Assembly: GCA_029339195.1 (NCBI GenBank) | Contig: JAPTJF010000016.1 | Coordinates: 124,001-188,000, forward strand | Length of the DNA: 64,000 nucleotides | Direction of reading: 5' to 3' | Source: Micractinium sp. NFX-FRZ | Lineage: Eukaryota; Chlorophyta; Trebouxiophyceae; Chlorellales; Chlorellaceae | In this document: positions 54,097 through 64,000 of the stretch, one piece after another | Numbering within the stretch: position 1 is the stretch's first letter | How the letters are laid out: the number at the start of each line of letters is the position of its first letter | The notes under the pieces: generated by a model | The model's input: only the letters and a program-made list of their open reading frames with translations | Told to the model about the DNA's origin: nothing | The model's database searches: none | Translations under genes and position numbers: made by a program

Positions 54097-57000
54097 CCTC
54101 GCTGCCGCCGCATTGCCGCCGCCAAACCCGCCGCCCATGCCGCCTGCACCAAAGCTGGGCATGCCCCCAAAGCCTGCCATGCCCATGCCGCCCATGCCGC
54201 CCGCCTTGCGGCCGGCGGCAGGCTTGCTGGCAGTGTCGTCGGCTGCCTCCAGCCCAGGGGGGCCGTCGTCGTCGTCATCGCTCTCCCCATAAGCGCCGCC
54301 TGCGGGGGTGAAGGAAGCGCCGCCAAAGCCGCCCATGCCGCCGGCAGCCCCCGCCTCTTCTGGCCCTTCCAGGTCGGGGATGTCGTCATCGTCGCTGCCC
54401 TCCTCATCGAATGAGTAGCCGCCTGGGGAGGGAGGGAGGGAGGGGCGTTGAGGGCAAAAGGGAAGTGAGGTGAGGTGCGGCAGATGAGGTAGAAACATGA
54501 GTGGCAGAGTGATGTTAGGGAGAGGAAAAAAACTGAGGGGCACAGCAAGCAGGCGGCTGGAGAGCAGCAGTGCTTAGCGTGAGGGATGTGCGAGTGCCCT
54601 GCCGCAGATGGCGGCTGCAGCAGGCAAGAGCACACCAACAGCGCAGCTGCGGAGCCGCCGGGCACGCACCTGCGCCGCCGGCGCCGCCACCAGCGCCAAA
54701 GCCGCCCATGCCGCCCATGCCTCCCATGGCGCCCATCCCACCCATGCCTGCGGGCCACGAGGTAAGGGGAGCAAGGCAAAGAACAGGGTCAGGAGGAAAA
54801 GGCAAGGGCTGGCATAGACGTTGGAGGGGCAAAGTGCCAAGCAGCCGGGCATTCCAGCAACATGCAGGCAGGCGGGCAGGCGGGCATGCATGTGCAGGCG
54901 GGCGTGCAGGTTCAGGCAGCGGCACGGCTCACCGCCAGCGCCCATGCCTCCCATCATAGAAGCCATGTCGGGCATGCCGCCCATGCCTCCCATGCCTGCA
55001 GCAGCACGGTGCATAGCACGGTTATCAGAGAAAGGGAAAGAACAAACAAAACAACAGCGGCTCTTCGCTACAATCGGGTTTTAGAGGGTTGCAGTGCGGC
55101 AGCTTGGGGGTGCTAGCTGCCCACCCCACCCATCCCCGCATGCGGCATGCCCGCTGTGGCCACACAGCAGGCATGCGTGCTCTCCGCCCACTCACCGCCC
55201 ATGCCTCCCATGCCGCCCATGCCTGCAGCATGTGGGGGTGAAAAGTGGCCAGTTTCATATCAGGCGGGGGGTGGACAGCAGAGCAGGGTAGCAACTGGTG
55301 CCAGCATTCAAGGCGGGGTTGGCCCCTGGCCATAAGGCCCTGTGGGGAAGGTGCAAGGGTGTGGCTGCTTTGCATTGGGGAAGCACCAAACGCAAACACA
55401 GGCGAGCGCCAGCAGGCGCAACAGCAGGCAGGCACTCACCGCCCATGCCGCCCATTGCCCCCATGCCGCCCATTGCTCCCATGCCGCCCATGCCGCCTGC
55501 AGCATCCAGGAAACGGCGGCAGCAATTCAAGTCAAGCCGGCCGGCTTGCAAGCAGCAGGCAGGAAGCAAGGGCGAGCCATCAGCCAAAGCCCCACATGTC
55601 TTCTACCTCCCCCCGCCCTCCTGCCAATGCAAGGCGTGCAAGCCCCTGGCCCTGCACACACAGAGGTTTTCTAGACCGCCACCCCGCCCGCACCAACAGC
55701 TTGCGCACGCGGCAAGCCCCCGCCCGCCCTTCCCCCCGCTTTGGCCCCACGCACCAGCGCCAGCGCCAGCGCCTGCGCCCGCGCCGCCGCCCGCCCCGTA
55801 GAGGCTTGACATGATGGGGGCGCACACGCCCTCCACCTCAGCCTTCTTCGCCTCGTACTTCTCGGCGGGCATCAGCTGCGCCGGGGGGGAGGGAAGCAAG
55901 AGGGGAGACGAAGCACCATGTGTGAATGTCGTGAGTGTGCGTGAGCACGTCTGCCTCGTTGCATAGCAGCTGCAACCATCCCGCTGTGCTCCCTCATCAC
56001 CGCACTGCTTCATACTCCTCCCCAAGCTCACCGGGTTGGTTGCGATCCAGCTCAGCGCCGACTCCACCTCACTGTGCACCCCCCTCCTCACGCGCTGTTT
56101 GACAACCCCTCCCCAATTGTTCGTTTAGGGTGTAGGGTTTAGGGTAAAACCCCCAAACCCTACCCCTAAAACGCAGGCTCTCCAACCTAAAACGTGTTCC
56201 TGGCCCAGGAATAAAACGTGTTCCTGGCTCACCGGGTTGGTTGCGATCCAGCTCAGCGCCGACTCCACCTCGTCCTGCATCTTTGTGAGGTCATCCGGTC
56301 CCAGCTTGGCCTTGACAGCCTCATCAGCCACAGAGTGCTTCACGCTGCAGGTGTGTGTGTGTGCAGAGGAGAGTGCATGAGGTGCAGGGATGGGAAAGAC
56401 AAGCAGGGCAAAGGCATGACCTGCGCAAAGCAGGCAGGATGGCGTGCCGTGTGCCTCGCTGCTCCTGCTCCTGCCCAGCTGCGCGTGCCTCGACCACCTG
56501 ACCGCCACCCCTGCGCCCTCTGCCGCGCTCCCTGAGCCACACACGCACACAAGCACGCACATTACAGCACACTTGCGCCCTCCCCTTGCCGCTAACCAAG
56601 ACACCCGCCGCCCCGTGAACCACCTGCAGAGGTAGTTCTCCAGCGCGTGCCTTTGCCGTCCCCCAACTGGTGTGGCACACTTGCGCCCTACCCTTGCTGT
56701 TGGAACTGGAGGCACCCGCCGGCCCCCCGCGCACACACGCACCCACCCACCTGTAGAGAGTAGTTCTCCCAGGTGTCACGGCATTGATCACCCCCCACCA
56801 CACTTGCGCCCTCCCCTTGCCACTAACAGCCAAACTGAAGCACCTCGCCCCCCCCCCCAAAAACACACCCACACCCACACCCACCTGTAGAGGTAGTTCT
56901 CCAGGCTGTGCCGCGCCTCGCTGTTCTTCTCAATCTCCTTGTCCTCGGCGCGGTGCGCCTCCGCCTCCTCCACCATGCGCTCCAGCTCGTCGGCGCTGCA

Positions 57001-60000
57001 GGGGATTGCACGGGTTCAATAAAATACAAAAATAAATAAAAATAAAGTGATGTGAGGGCCAAATATACGCGTGCGTTGTGTGCACTCCGCCGGCGCGGCA
57101 CGGTTGCATGGGTGTAGGTGAGCGATGGTGCGGGTCACTCAATGAGTACGCCATGTGGTGTGTGCGCCTCCGCCTGCCCCGGCTCCTCTTAGGCAGGGAG
57201 TGGAGCAACAGAGCGGCAGCACAAACCAGGTGCCACTCCTGAACGGACCCACCAGAGGCGCCCCGTGCCTGTGCCTGTACACTGCTTGCAAAGTGCACAA
57301 CCCCCACAGGCGGAGTGGCGTAGACAACACCGTGCTGTAGGGTGTGATGCTGACGTGGTGAGGGGGGTGCCCCGCCCACCTGAGGCGTCCCGTGTCAGTG
57401 ATGGTGATCTGGCTGACCTTGCCCGTCCCTGTATCCTTGGCGCTCACATTCAAGATGCCTGAAGCGGATTGGAACAAGGCGGGGCGTTGGCATTTTAATG
57501 CAGGTATGCAGGCCCAGCGCTCCCAGGCCAACCCTGCTGCCGCTGCCAGTGCAGCACAACCAGCCTTCAGCTCACAAGCCCACGCTGGAAGACACCTCGT
57601 GCCAGCTCAGCACCAGGCCACCGCCAGCTCAGCGCACCGTTGGCGTCAATGGAGAAGGACACCTTAATCTTTGGGACGCCGCGCGGCGCCGGAGGGATGC
57701 CTGCACAAAATTAGCAAAGGCACGGTGCAGGAAGCATGGAGGATGAGCTGCTGCATGCACAGCGGACGCCTGCCATCGCACCCTGCCAGCTCAGCGCCAC
57801 ACACACACCTCTGGTTCCGCACTGCCCGCCCCCCCCACCGCCCGCCCGCTCTCCCTCACCCTTCCCCGCCACCCTGCCCACCGGTGAGCTCGAATGTGCC
57901 CAGTGCTATAGGATTTTAGGGTTTAGGGTTTAGGGTTAAAACCCTACACCACCCCACCCACCAGTGAGCTCGAATGTGCCCAGTGCATTGTTGTCATCCG
58001 TGCGCGCCCGCTCCCCCTCAAACACCGTGATCTTCACCTGCAAGGACAGGGCAGGGCAGCAGCAGGGAGCGCACAAAGAGCTCGATTGACACGTGCTGTT
58101 GTCAGTTGACAAGATCCCACTAAGCGGCACGCTGACCACGGGTTTGTTGCAGAGTGGGCAGCGGCTCCCTTGCACACGGCATGCAGCAGCAAGGGCCAGG
58201 CCCAGGCAACTTGCGAGTGCCACTCACCACTGACTGGTTGTCCACACACCTGCAGTGAGGGGCGCAGCCAGGACCAGCGGGGCAGGCAGGTCAGCAGGCA
58301 AACAATGTAGGCAAGACAGCCAGGCAGGCAAAGCAGGCCCCCTGCCCCTCCTCGCCTCCCGCTCTTTGCCTCCCTTGCTCCCCTCCCCCGTGTGTGCACC
58401 CCTTACGTGGTGAACTCCTTCTCCTGCAGGACGGGGATGGTGGAGTTGCGCTTCACAATCTTGGCCATCATGCCGCCCGCTGCGGGTGGTGGGTGGGAGC
58501 AAGAACGAAGGAGAGCGGCACAGCATGTGTGGTTAGAGGTGACTGAAGGCGTGATGCTTCACAAGTGGTGGCACCCAACGAAAGCATGCATCACAATGAA
58601 AGGGAGGTGCACGAAGTTGGACTGGCTCCCTGTTATGAAAGCAGAGCCAGGGGGCCAGCCACGTTGGCTCGACAACAGGCGGAAGGTTCCCTACTTGATG
58701 CCACTCACCCACGCCAATACCCAGCGACAGGGGTGTGACGTCCAGCAGCAGCAGGTCCGTCACCTGCTGGTCCTGCTCGCCGTTCAGGATGGCGGCCTGC
58801 AGTGGGGGAGCACACCGATAAAGAGAACAATGTGAGGGAAGGGGGCCGCAGGGGAGGGGAGGGGAGGGGAGGGGAGGGGAGGTCCAAGCAGATCGGGGCA
58901 AGGTCAGCCGCGCAACCGTCGCCCCCGCGCTGCTGCTGCAGCATGCGGCACCAGGGCACTAGCCAGCGTTGTGCCACACCCCCCGTGGGAGGGCCAGAGT
59001 CAGGCCAGCATCCCATCCTACGCCACCCACACACCCGCCCACCCACCCACCCATACAATCACACACGCCCACCTGCACCGCCGCGCCGTAAGCCACCGCC
59101 TCGTCAGGGTCGATCGACTTGCACAGCTCCTTGCCTTCAAAGAAGGTCTGCCCAGGAGGGGTGGAAAGAGCCAGGTGGTGCAGATGAGTAAGGGAATGAG
59201 TGGCTGCAAGACGCAGCGCGACCTGCCCAGCCCCCACTCCTGGTCAGCGCGCGCCACAGCCCCGGCCCCACAGCCCTGGCCTGCCCCCTGTGGTCATAAC
59301 CTAGCCCTAACGCTTGCTCTGCGGCAGCAACTGCTCAAGCTGGGCTGCCCCCCAGCCCTCACACACTAGAAGCTAAGACCCTTGTTCTTACTGCTTCGCC
59401 TGCAGCAGCTGCTGCACCCTGGGGTCGCCACATACCCCCCTCACAGCCCCACCTCCCCCCTGTGTGTCGTGGCGTGCCGTATGCGCTCACCTGCAGCAGC
59501 TGCTGCACCCTGGGGTGATCCGCCCACGCCCACCACAGCTGTCCTCCAGCCCTTCACACAACGGTCTAGAAGCTACGTCCCTTGTTCCTACAGCTTTGCC
59601 TGCTCACCTGCAGCAGCTGCTGCACTTTGGGGATGCGTGTGGAGCCTCCCACCAGCACCACATCGTGCACATCGCTCTTGCTCATCTTGCTGTCCTTGAG
59701 CACGCGTTGCTGCAGGGGGGTGCGAGGAGGGGCAGCGGGGAGGGGAGGGGGACAGCGGTGCTGAGCTGCGCCAGACAGTTAGTTGCCCTGTTGCTATAGA
59801 GTCTCTCAAGCAAGCTGTGCCGCCCTCACAATACAGGGCAGAACTTGCCGCGGTCTACGTGCCAACCCAGACAGAACATCGGTTGCTCTCTGCCAAGATC
59901 AAAACAAGAGCATCACTCTCACCACCGGCTCCATGCAATGCCACTGTTAATTTCAACCCAACAGACCGTCAGCAGCCCTCCCCCACGCATCATCAAGCTC

Positions 60001-63000
60001 AAAAGACTGTCACTGTCACCACCGCCTCCATGCACTTCTCAAACTTGCCTGGGCCTGCCACAGTGGATCCGCAACCAGGCAGGACATCGCTAGCCATCCC
60101 CTAAGAACACCACGCAAGAGTAAGGCTGTGCATCAGCCTCACCACTGGCTCCATGCACTTTTCAAACAGGTCGCCGCACAGCTCCTCGAAGCGGGCGCGG
60201 GAGAGGTTGGAGAAGAAGTCGTTGCCTGGCGGGGGCACAGGCAGGGGTGTGGGTGTGAGCACGGGAAAAAAAAAGCGCCTTCAGCAGGAAGTCAGAGAGG
60301 GTGGTCATGGCGTGCGCTTGCACTACCCTTGCACGCCAACCTGGGGTCGGTACACCACACGCTACACGCCAGCCCCATTCAAACCCAAACAGGCGCTCCC
60401 GCTCCACCGCCGCGAACATTGCCCCCCCCAGCGTAAGCGTGCCATGCCTGTCCACCGCAAACCCCAAGCTCAACTAACACAACTAGCACCAGCCGCACTC
60501 ACCCTCAAACAGGTGCTCCAGCTCCACAGCGGCGGACACGGCGCCAGACAGCGTGATCTTGGCGCGCTCGCAGGCGGTGCGCAGGCGGCGGAGCGCGCGG
60601 GGGCTGCTCGACAGGTCCAGCCCCGTCTTGCGCTTGAACTCCTGCCGGTACACGAGAGAAAGGAAACAAAACAAAGCAATGCCAGTATTAGACTGTGAGG
60701 TGGGCGTAGAGCAGTGAGTTTCCATGCGCCGGGGCGCCTCCTCTTTTACAAAGGGGCTGCACCAGGCGGGCCCTGCTGCCTAGCAACTGCTCCTTCCAAA
60801 CAAATCCAATGTACAGATGCAAGATGCACGTCACCTCGGCAAAGTGCTGCACCAGGCAGCTCCTGCTACTCAGCAAGTGCTCACATCTTGCCAAGAAAAC
60901 AAAACACTCACCTCGGCAAAGTGCTGCACCAGGCGGCTGTCAAAGTCGGACCCTCCCAGGTGGGTGTCGCCCGCTGCAGGTGTTTTGACGGAGGGCGGGC
61001 AGGGCAGGGGGGCGGGGTGGGTGGGCGGGCAGGCAGGCGGCGGGGAGTGAGCGAGCCCTTGCCGCAGGCGCGCACAGATGAAGCGCTGACGCCAGGCGGG
61101 CCCGCGCTTCTGGCTGCATCCGTCCGCTCGGGTTGTAGCCGCCACTGCCCTGCTTGAAAGCACGGCTGTGTTCCGCCATCTGGCCATCCAAAGCTGCCTG
61201 CCAAACCAGCCGGCCCCCACTTCACGCGTGCCCCACATGCATCCGTCAAAACACAAGTACACCACGCAAAGCCGTCCCCTTTCCCTCGCACCCGTGGCCT
61301 TGACCTCAAAAATGCCATCCTCAATTGTGAGCAGCGAGACATCAAAGGTGCCGCCTCCCAGGTCGAAAATCAGCACGTTGCGGCCCTCGTCCTGCGGTGT
61401 GTGTGTGGGGAAACGGAGTTGATGGGGCCCGAGGAGGTGCGTGTCTGAGTTCAAACACCGGCACGCTGCACACCCCAAAGCTTGCCCTGGAAAAGCGACT
61501 GCTGTGTAGTGGGGGTGGAGGCAGGCGGGGGATTGGGCGTGGCAACAGCAGGGGTCGAGTAGCAATGATGGCTTAAAAGCAGGCACCACAGTGGTGCGAC
61601 AAAGGCAGCAGCGCGCTGGCTGGCGCCCCGCTGGCTCTGTGCCCGCTCCTCTCCCCTCGTCCCCCACCTGGCTGGCCTTGTCCAGCCCGTAGGCGATGGC
61701 GGCAGCGGTGGGTTCGTTGATGATTCGCAGCACCTCCAGCCCAGCAATCACGCCCGCATCCTGCACGCGGATAAAAGACACGCACAGGGGAGGCAGGCAG
61801 GCAGGCAGATAAGGGGGTGCAGTGGGGTTGGTGGGTGGTGGGCGAGAGTTGCACGGGGAGGGCCGTGACGAATTGATAGCACCCCCAGCCGCGCCACGGC
61901 GCCCACCTGCTGCAGTCGAGGCTGACAGGGACAGGTAACAGTGGGCCAGCCACTTCATCTGTCAAGTTCCCCTGCCATTCAAGGCTTAGCTTACTCTCCA
62001 CTACCCAGTGACCCAACGACCCAACCCTGAGCTTACTGGCATGTGTGATATCCGGCGATGCCACACGACCCCCGTATCCCCTAAACCTCTCCTGGCACCC
62101 CGCCCACCTTGGTCGCCTGCCGCTGGGCGTCTGTGAAATAGGCGGGCACGGTGATGACGGCCTTGGTGACGGGCTCGCCCAGACGGGCAGACGCGATGTC
62201 GCGCATCTGCATGGGAAGGCGAGGGGTGAGGGTGAGTGCAGTGGTGCAGGTGGTTGAGGTGGGGTGTGCAGTGGTGCACGGGGGTGAGGTGGTGAACTGG
62301 GGCGGGGGGGGACGGGCGCTGCTATGCAGGGCAGCGGGCAAGGGCAGCGGGTGCAGGGAGGGCCGCTGTACGACGCCAACCTCTCCTTCCCCGCCCTTGA
62401 GAAGCGCCCTATGTGAGCATACATACAGATACCATCCCTGCCCACCTTGCCCAGCACGATGGCCGAGATCTCCTCGGGAGTCATCATCTTGCTCTCGCCC
62501 TTGAACGTCACTGCAGGCAGGCAGGCGGGCAGGCAGGCAGATAGGGCAGGCAGGAGGGCATCAGGCAGGCAGACGGGTGAGCAGGCGGGCAGAGGCGGGT
62601 GAGCAGGCGGGCAGGGGCGGGCAGTTAGACTGTGGAGGCTGGCGGAGCGAAGGTGGACAGAGCTTGGGCTGGCGGCCCCCAGAGCCCGTGCACATTTCCT
62701 CCCTCACCCACCTGGCTTGCCCTCAACACACACACACTGACCGGAAGCGGATGCCTCGTCATCGCAACTATCCACCGCCACCATCCCGCGGCCCGCAACA
62801 CAACGAACCAAACCTAGAAACCACTCTGAGGCCGGCAACCCACAGTGCAGCATGATCGTGAGAGAACCAAACCAGGTACTGTAGCGCACCCTGGATGGAG
62901 GGTTTGTCGCCGCCGCTGTCCACCACCTTGTAGGGCAGGTGGGCCATGTCCGCCTTTACAGACGGGTCTGCCGGGGTGGGTGGGGCAGGGTGTTGCGAGT

Positions 63001-63855
63001 GAGGCGCGTGGGCATGCGTGTTACAGTGCAGCAGCATGGCGTGGTACAGCATGGCACCGCATGGCAGAGGGGTCTGCCCCTCGCAAGGCAAGGTGCACCG
63101 GAGCTAAGAGGGCCGTGCTGTGCTGTGTCAGGCAATGTGCCAGGCAATGTGTCAGCTGCACGGGCACCTCCCTTTCAGATTGCAGGCAGCCCGCCACGTT
63201 CTGCCCACCGAGCACCACACCACCACATGCCTACTTCACCGCCCCGCCACTTCCATGTGCGGCCCAGGCCACAGTCTGCTACACACACACACCTGAGAAG
63301 CGCATGCCGATGAGGCGCTTGGCGTCGGACACCGTGTTGTGCGGGTTCTGGGACGCCTGGTTGCGGGCCGCCTCACCCACCAGCCGCTCCTCGTCGGTGA
63401 AGGCCACCTGCCGAGGGGAGGGGGAAGTTTTCTGCTGTAAACATTCCAGCAGGACGAAAGGCAGCAGCTCGCCCACCAGCAGTTGCTTGACACAAAGGCC
63501 ATTGTATTAAGAAAGGAAGACAGATTGTGAGAGGAATGAAAGCAACAGTGACTGGGGGCTAGCCCACCAGCCGGCCTCTGATCGGGTTTGAAGGGGCGGC
63601 TGGGAAGATGACAGAGTGATTGATGATGTTTGTTTTGGGAGTATATTAAGCAGGGGGGAGGCGCGCGGTTAGCCACACGCCGCCGACACACGCAGGTGCC
63701 GCTGCCGCCACCATGCTGCCGCTGCCGCCGTCCCCTCATGCTGCCGCTGTGTGCTCCCACAGCTGCTCCCCCTGCGCACCATCGACGGCGTGGTGCGGTT
63801 GCCCGAGTCGTTCTCGATGATCTGCACAGATCCATTCTGCCACACGCCCACACAG
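53956..63855 (-). CDS. HSP70 chaperone with p23-like Gly-Met/acidic tail; 26 exons in window, 5' end missing
   Basis: ATP-dependent chaperone of the cytosolic type by sequence. In-window exons, 5' to 3': 63780-63855, 63293-63407, 62890-62967, 62446-62510, 62108-62206, 61668-61760, 61292-61391, 60912-60973, 60503-60641, 60143-60225, 59608-59709, 59073-59147, 58709-58796, 58407-58479, 58228-58249, 57962-58037, 57638-57700, 57380-57458, 56885-56995, 56233-56344, 55755-55875, 55440-55496, 55196-55222, 54933-54995, 54670-54747, 53956-54422. They give 841 in-frame codons including the stop. Landmarks: [54 protein letters not shown] and [12 protein letters not shown]. After the lid comes a GGM-repeat tail with [10 protein letters not shown] and [11 protein letters not shown]; no EEVD is seen. 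The exon with GIDLGTT lies beyond 64000. The 3' end could be spliced further. Confidence 0.9.
54670..55496 (-). repeat. Four serial phase-1/phase-1 exons encoding GGM repeats
   Basis: Exons 55440-55496 (57 nt), 55196-55222 (27 nt), 54933-54995 (63 nt) and 54670-54747 (78 nt) are all multiples of three and flanked by phase-1 introns. Each starts GC(A/G)-GC or GCATGG and encodes GGMGG- or GMGGMGG-type residues. Any one can be gained, lost or skipped without a frameshift. Confidence 0.85.
56025..56272 (-). repeat. Junction echo: donor of HSP70 exon ending WIATNP
   Basis: Parent 56227-56272 recurs at 56025-56070 with about 45 nt nearly identical, donor included. A telomeric repeat lies between them. 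Confidence 0.9.
56124..56170. repeat. Interstitial telomeric repeat 1, head-to-head
   Basis: TTTAGGG-type units (56124-56145) run directly into CCCTAAA-type units (56146-56170), forming an inverted pair inside an HSP70 intron. Confidence 0.9.
56569..56915 (-). repeat. Junction echoes: donor of HSP70 exon ending LENYLY (2 copies in a ~120-nt ladder)
   Basis: Units 56569-56660, 56678-56780 and 56800-56915 each hold an acttgcgccctccccttgc-like intron word followed by the exon edge with GGTAGTTCTCC. The rightmost is the functional junction. Confidence 0.85.
57881..57990 (-). repeat. Junction echo: donor of HSP70 exon ending FELTG
   Basis: Parent 57954-57990 (GTGAGCTCGAATGTGCCCAG on the + strand) recurs at 57881-57910. 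A second telomeric repeat separates them. Confidence 0.9.
57914..57948. repeat. Interstitial telomeric repeat 2, head-to-head
   Basis: Three TTTAGGG units (57914-57936) run into AAAACCCTA (57937-57948), as in repeat 1, again between an echo and its parent junction. Confidence 0.9.
58851..58882 (+). repeat. (GGGGA)6 tandem repeat in an HSP70 intron
   Basis: Six pure GGGGA units on the + strand; G-runs of this kind can form G-quadruplexes. Confidence 0.9.
59365..59640 (-). repeat. Junction echoes: donor of HSP70 exon ending KVQQLLQ (2 copies)
   Basis: Parent 59566-59640 is echoed at 59365-59430 and 59484-59522. The first echo also copies about 35 nt of intron (agaagct, cccttgttc), so the unit crosses the junction. 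Confidence 0.85.
59899..60172 (-). repeat. Junction echoes: donor of HSP70 exon ending EKCMEPV (2 copies)
   Basis: Parent 60112-60172 is echoed at 59899-59945 and 59991-60050. All three carry a TCACCAC-type donor with TCCATGCA. Confidence 0.85.
60371..60560 (-). repeat. Junction echo: donor of HSP70 exon ending EHLFEG
   Basis: Parent 60491-60556 is echoed at 60371-60440 over about 65 nt; the donor GTGAG is lost in the echo. Confidence 0.75.
60738..60945 (-). repeat. Junction echoes: donor of HSP70 exon ending VQHFAE (2 copies)
   Basis: Parent 60901-60945 is echoed at 60829-60885 and 60738-60795; GCTGCACCAGGC is in all three, and the nearer echo keeps the complete CCTCGGCAAAG exon end. Confidence 0.85.
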
Positions 63856-64000
63856 CTGCAGGCAGGCGGGTTGGAAGCGAGCGCAGCCCGGCCCACAAGG
63901 ATGAGGTGCAGGTGGCAGGCAGGGGTGGCGGCGGGCGGCGGCGGCAGGCAGCAGCAGGCGGCGGCGGACCCCAAGGACAGCGCTGAGCGGCGCCGCATCT
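63856..64000 (-). other. Right edge: HSP70 intron
   Basis: Begins with the acceptor of exon 63780-63855 and contains no exon flanked by splice sites, so the start of HSP70 lies outside the window. Confidence 0.6.

Noticed and set aside
3937..60945. Echoes as introner elements or a transposon family
   Set aside because: Each echo matches only its own neighbouring exon, not the echoes in other genes, so no mobile consensus exists.
53956..63855. ER BiP or organelle DnaK
   Set aside because: No HDEL-type retention signal is seen and the core sequence is cytosolic in type, though the N-terminus is outside the window.
1..64000. CRISPR arrays, bacterial operons, insertion sequences, tRNA or rRNA genes
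   Set aside because: None seen; short repeats here are microsatellites, echoes or telomeric units, and all genes have spliceosomal introns.

Overview
The window is nuclear DNA of a green alga, most likely a Chlorella-like trebouxiophyte. It is GC-rich. Genes are split into many short exons with GT-AG introns. CAG, CAGG and GGC microsatellites are common, TGTAA (the green-algal poly(A) signal) occurs downstream of several genes, and TTTAGGG-type telomeric repeats sit inside introns. Almost every gene is eukaryotic and conserved in plants. For each coding gene I chained exons by hand from splice signals, reading frame and homology. Every complete chain sums to a multiple of three, which is the main check on the models.

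Layout: 0.2-3.4 kb (-) polyQ protein of unknown function; 3.9-9.3 kb (-) cytosolic phenylalanyl-tRNA synthetase alpha; 9.9-10.6 kb (+) mitochondrial ribosomal protein uL23m; 10.9-16.9 kb (+) large protein with a duplicated N-terminal module and a TFIIS-N-like helical region; 17.8-20.4 kb (+) tandem pair of RING-CH membrane proteins; 20.8-26.5 kb (-) tandem pair of unknown, possibly organelle-targeted proteins plus two truncated relics; 27.3-29.5 kb (-) secreted RNase T2; 30.3-35.1 kb (-) serine palmitoyltransferase LCB2; 36.0-37.9 kb (-) isochorismatase-like hydrolase; 38.5-41.9 kb (+) OTU deubiquitinase with a SEC-C motif; 42.1-43.7 kb (+) unknown protein; 45.1-49.0 kb (-) PI4K gamma-type kinase; 50.3-53.0 kb (+) NudC-like CS-domain co-chaperone; 54.0-64.0 kb (-) HSP70, its first exon(s) beyond the right edge. 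The genes do not form one pathway, although NudC and HSP70 are convergent neighbours and both belong to the chaperone network.

The most unusual signal is in the introns. At more than twenty exon-intron junctions in seven genes, the neighbouring intron holds one to three degenerate direct copies ('junction echoes') of the exon edge together with its splice site and some adjoining intron. They fit repeated tandem duplication across splice junctions, which leaves decoy splice sites. In two HSP70 introns a head-to-head telomeric repeat lies between echo and parent. HSP70 also carries an expanded Gly-Met tail built from phase-1/phase-1 exons, ending in acidic segments like the tail of p23 co-chaperones and with no EEVD visible.
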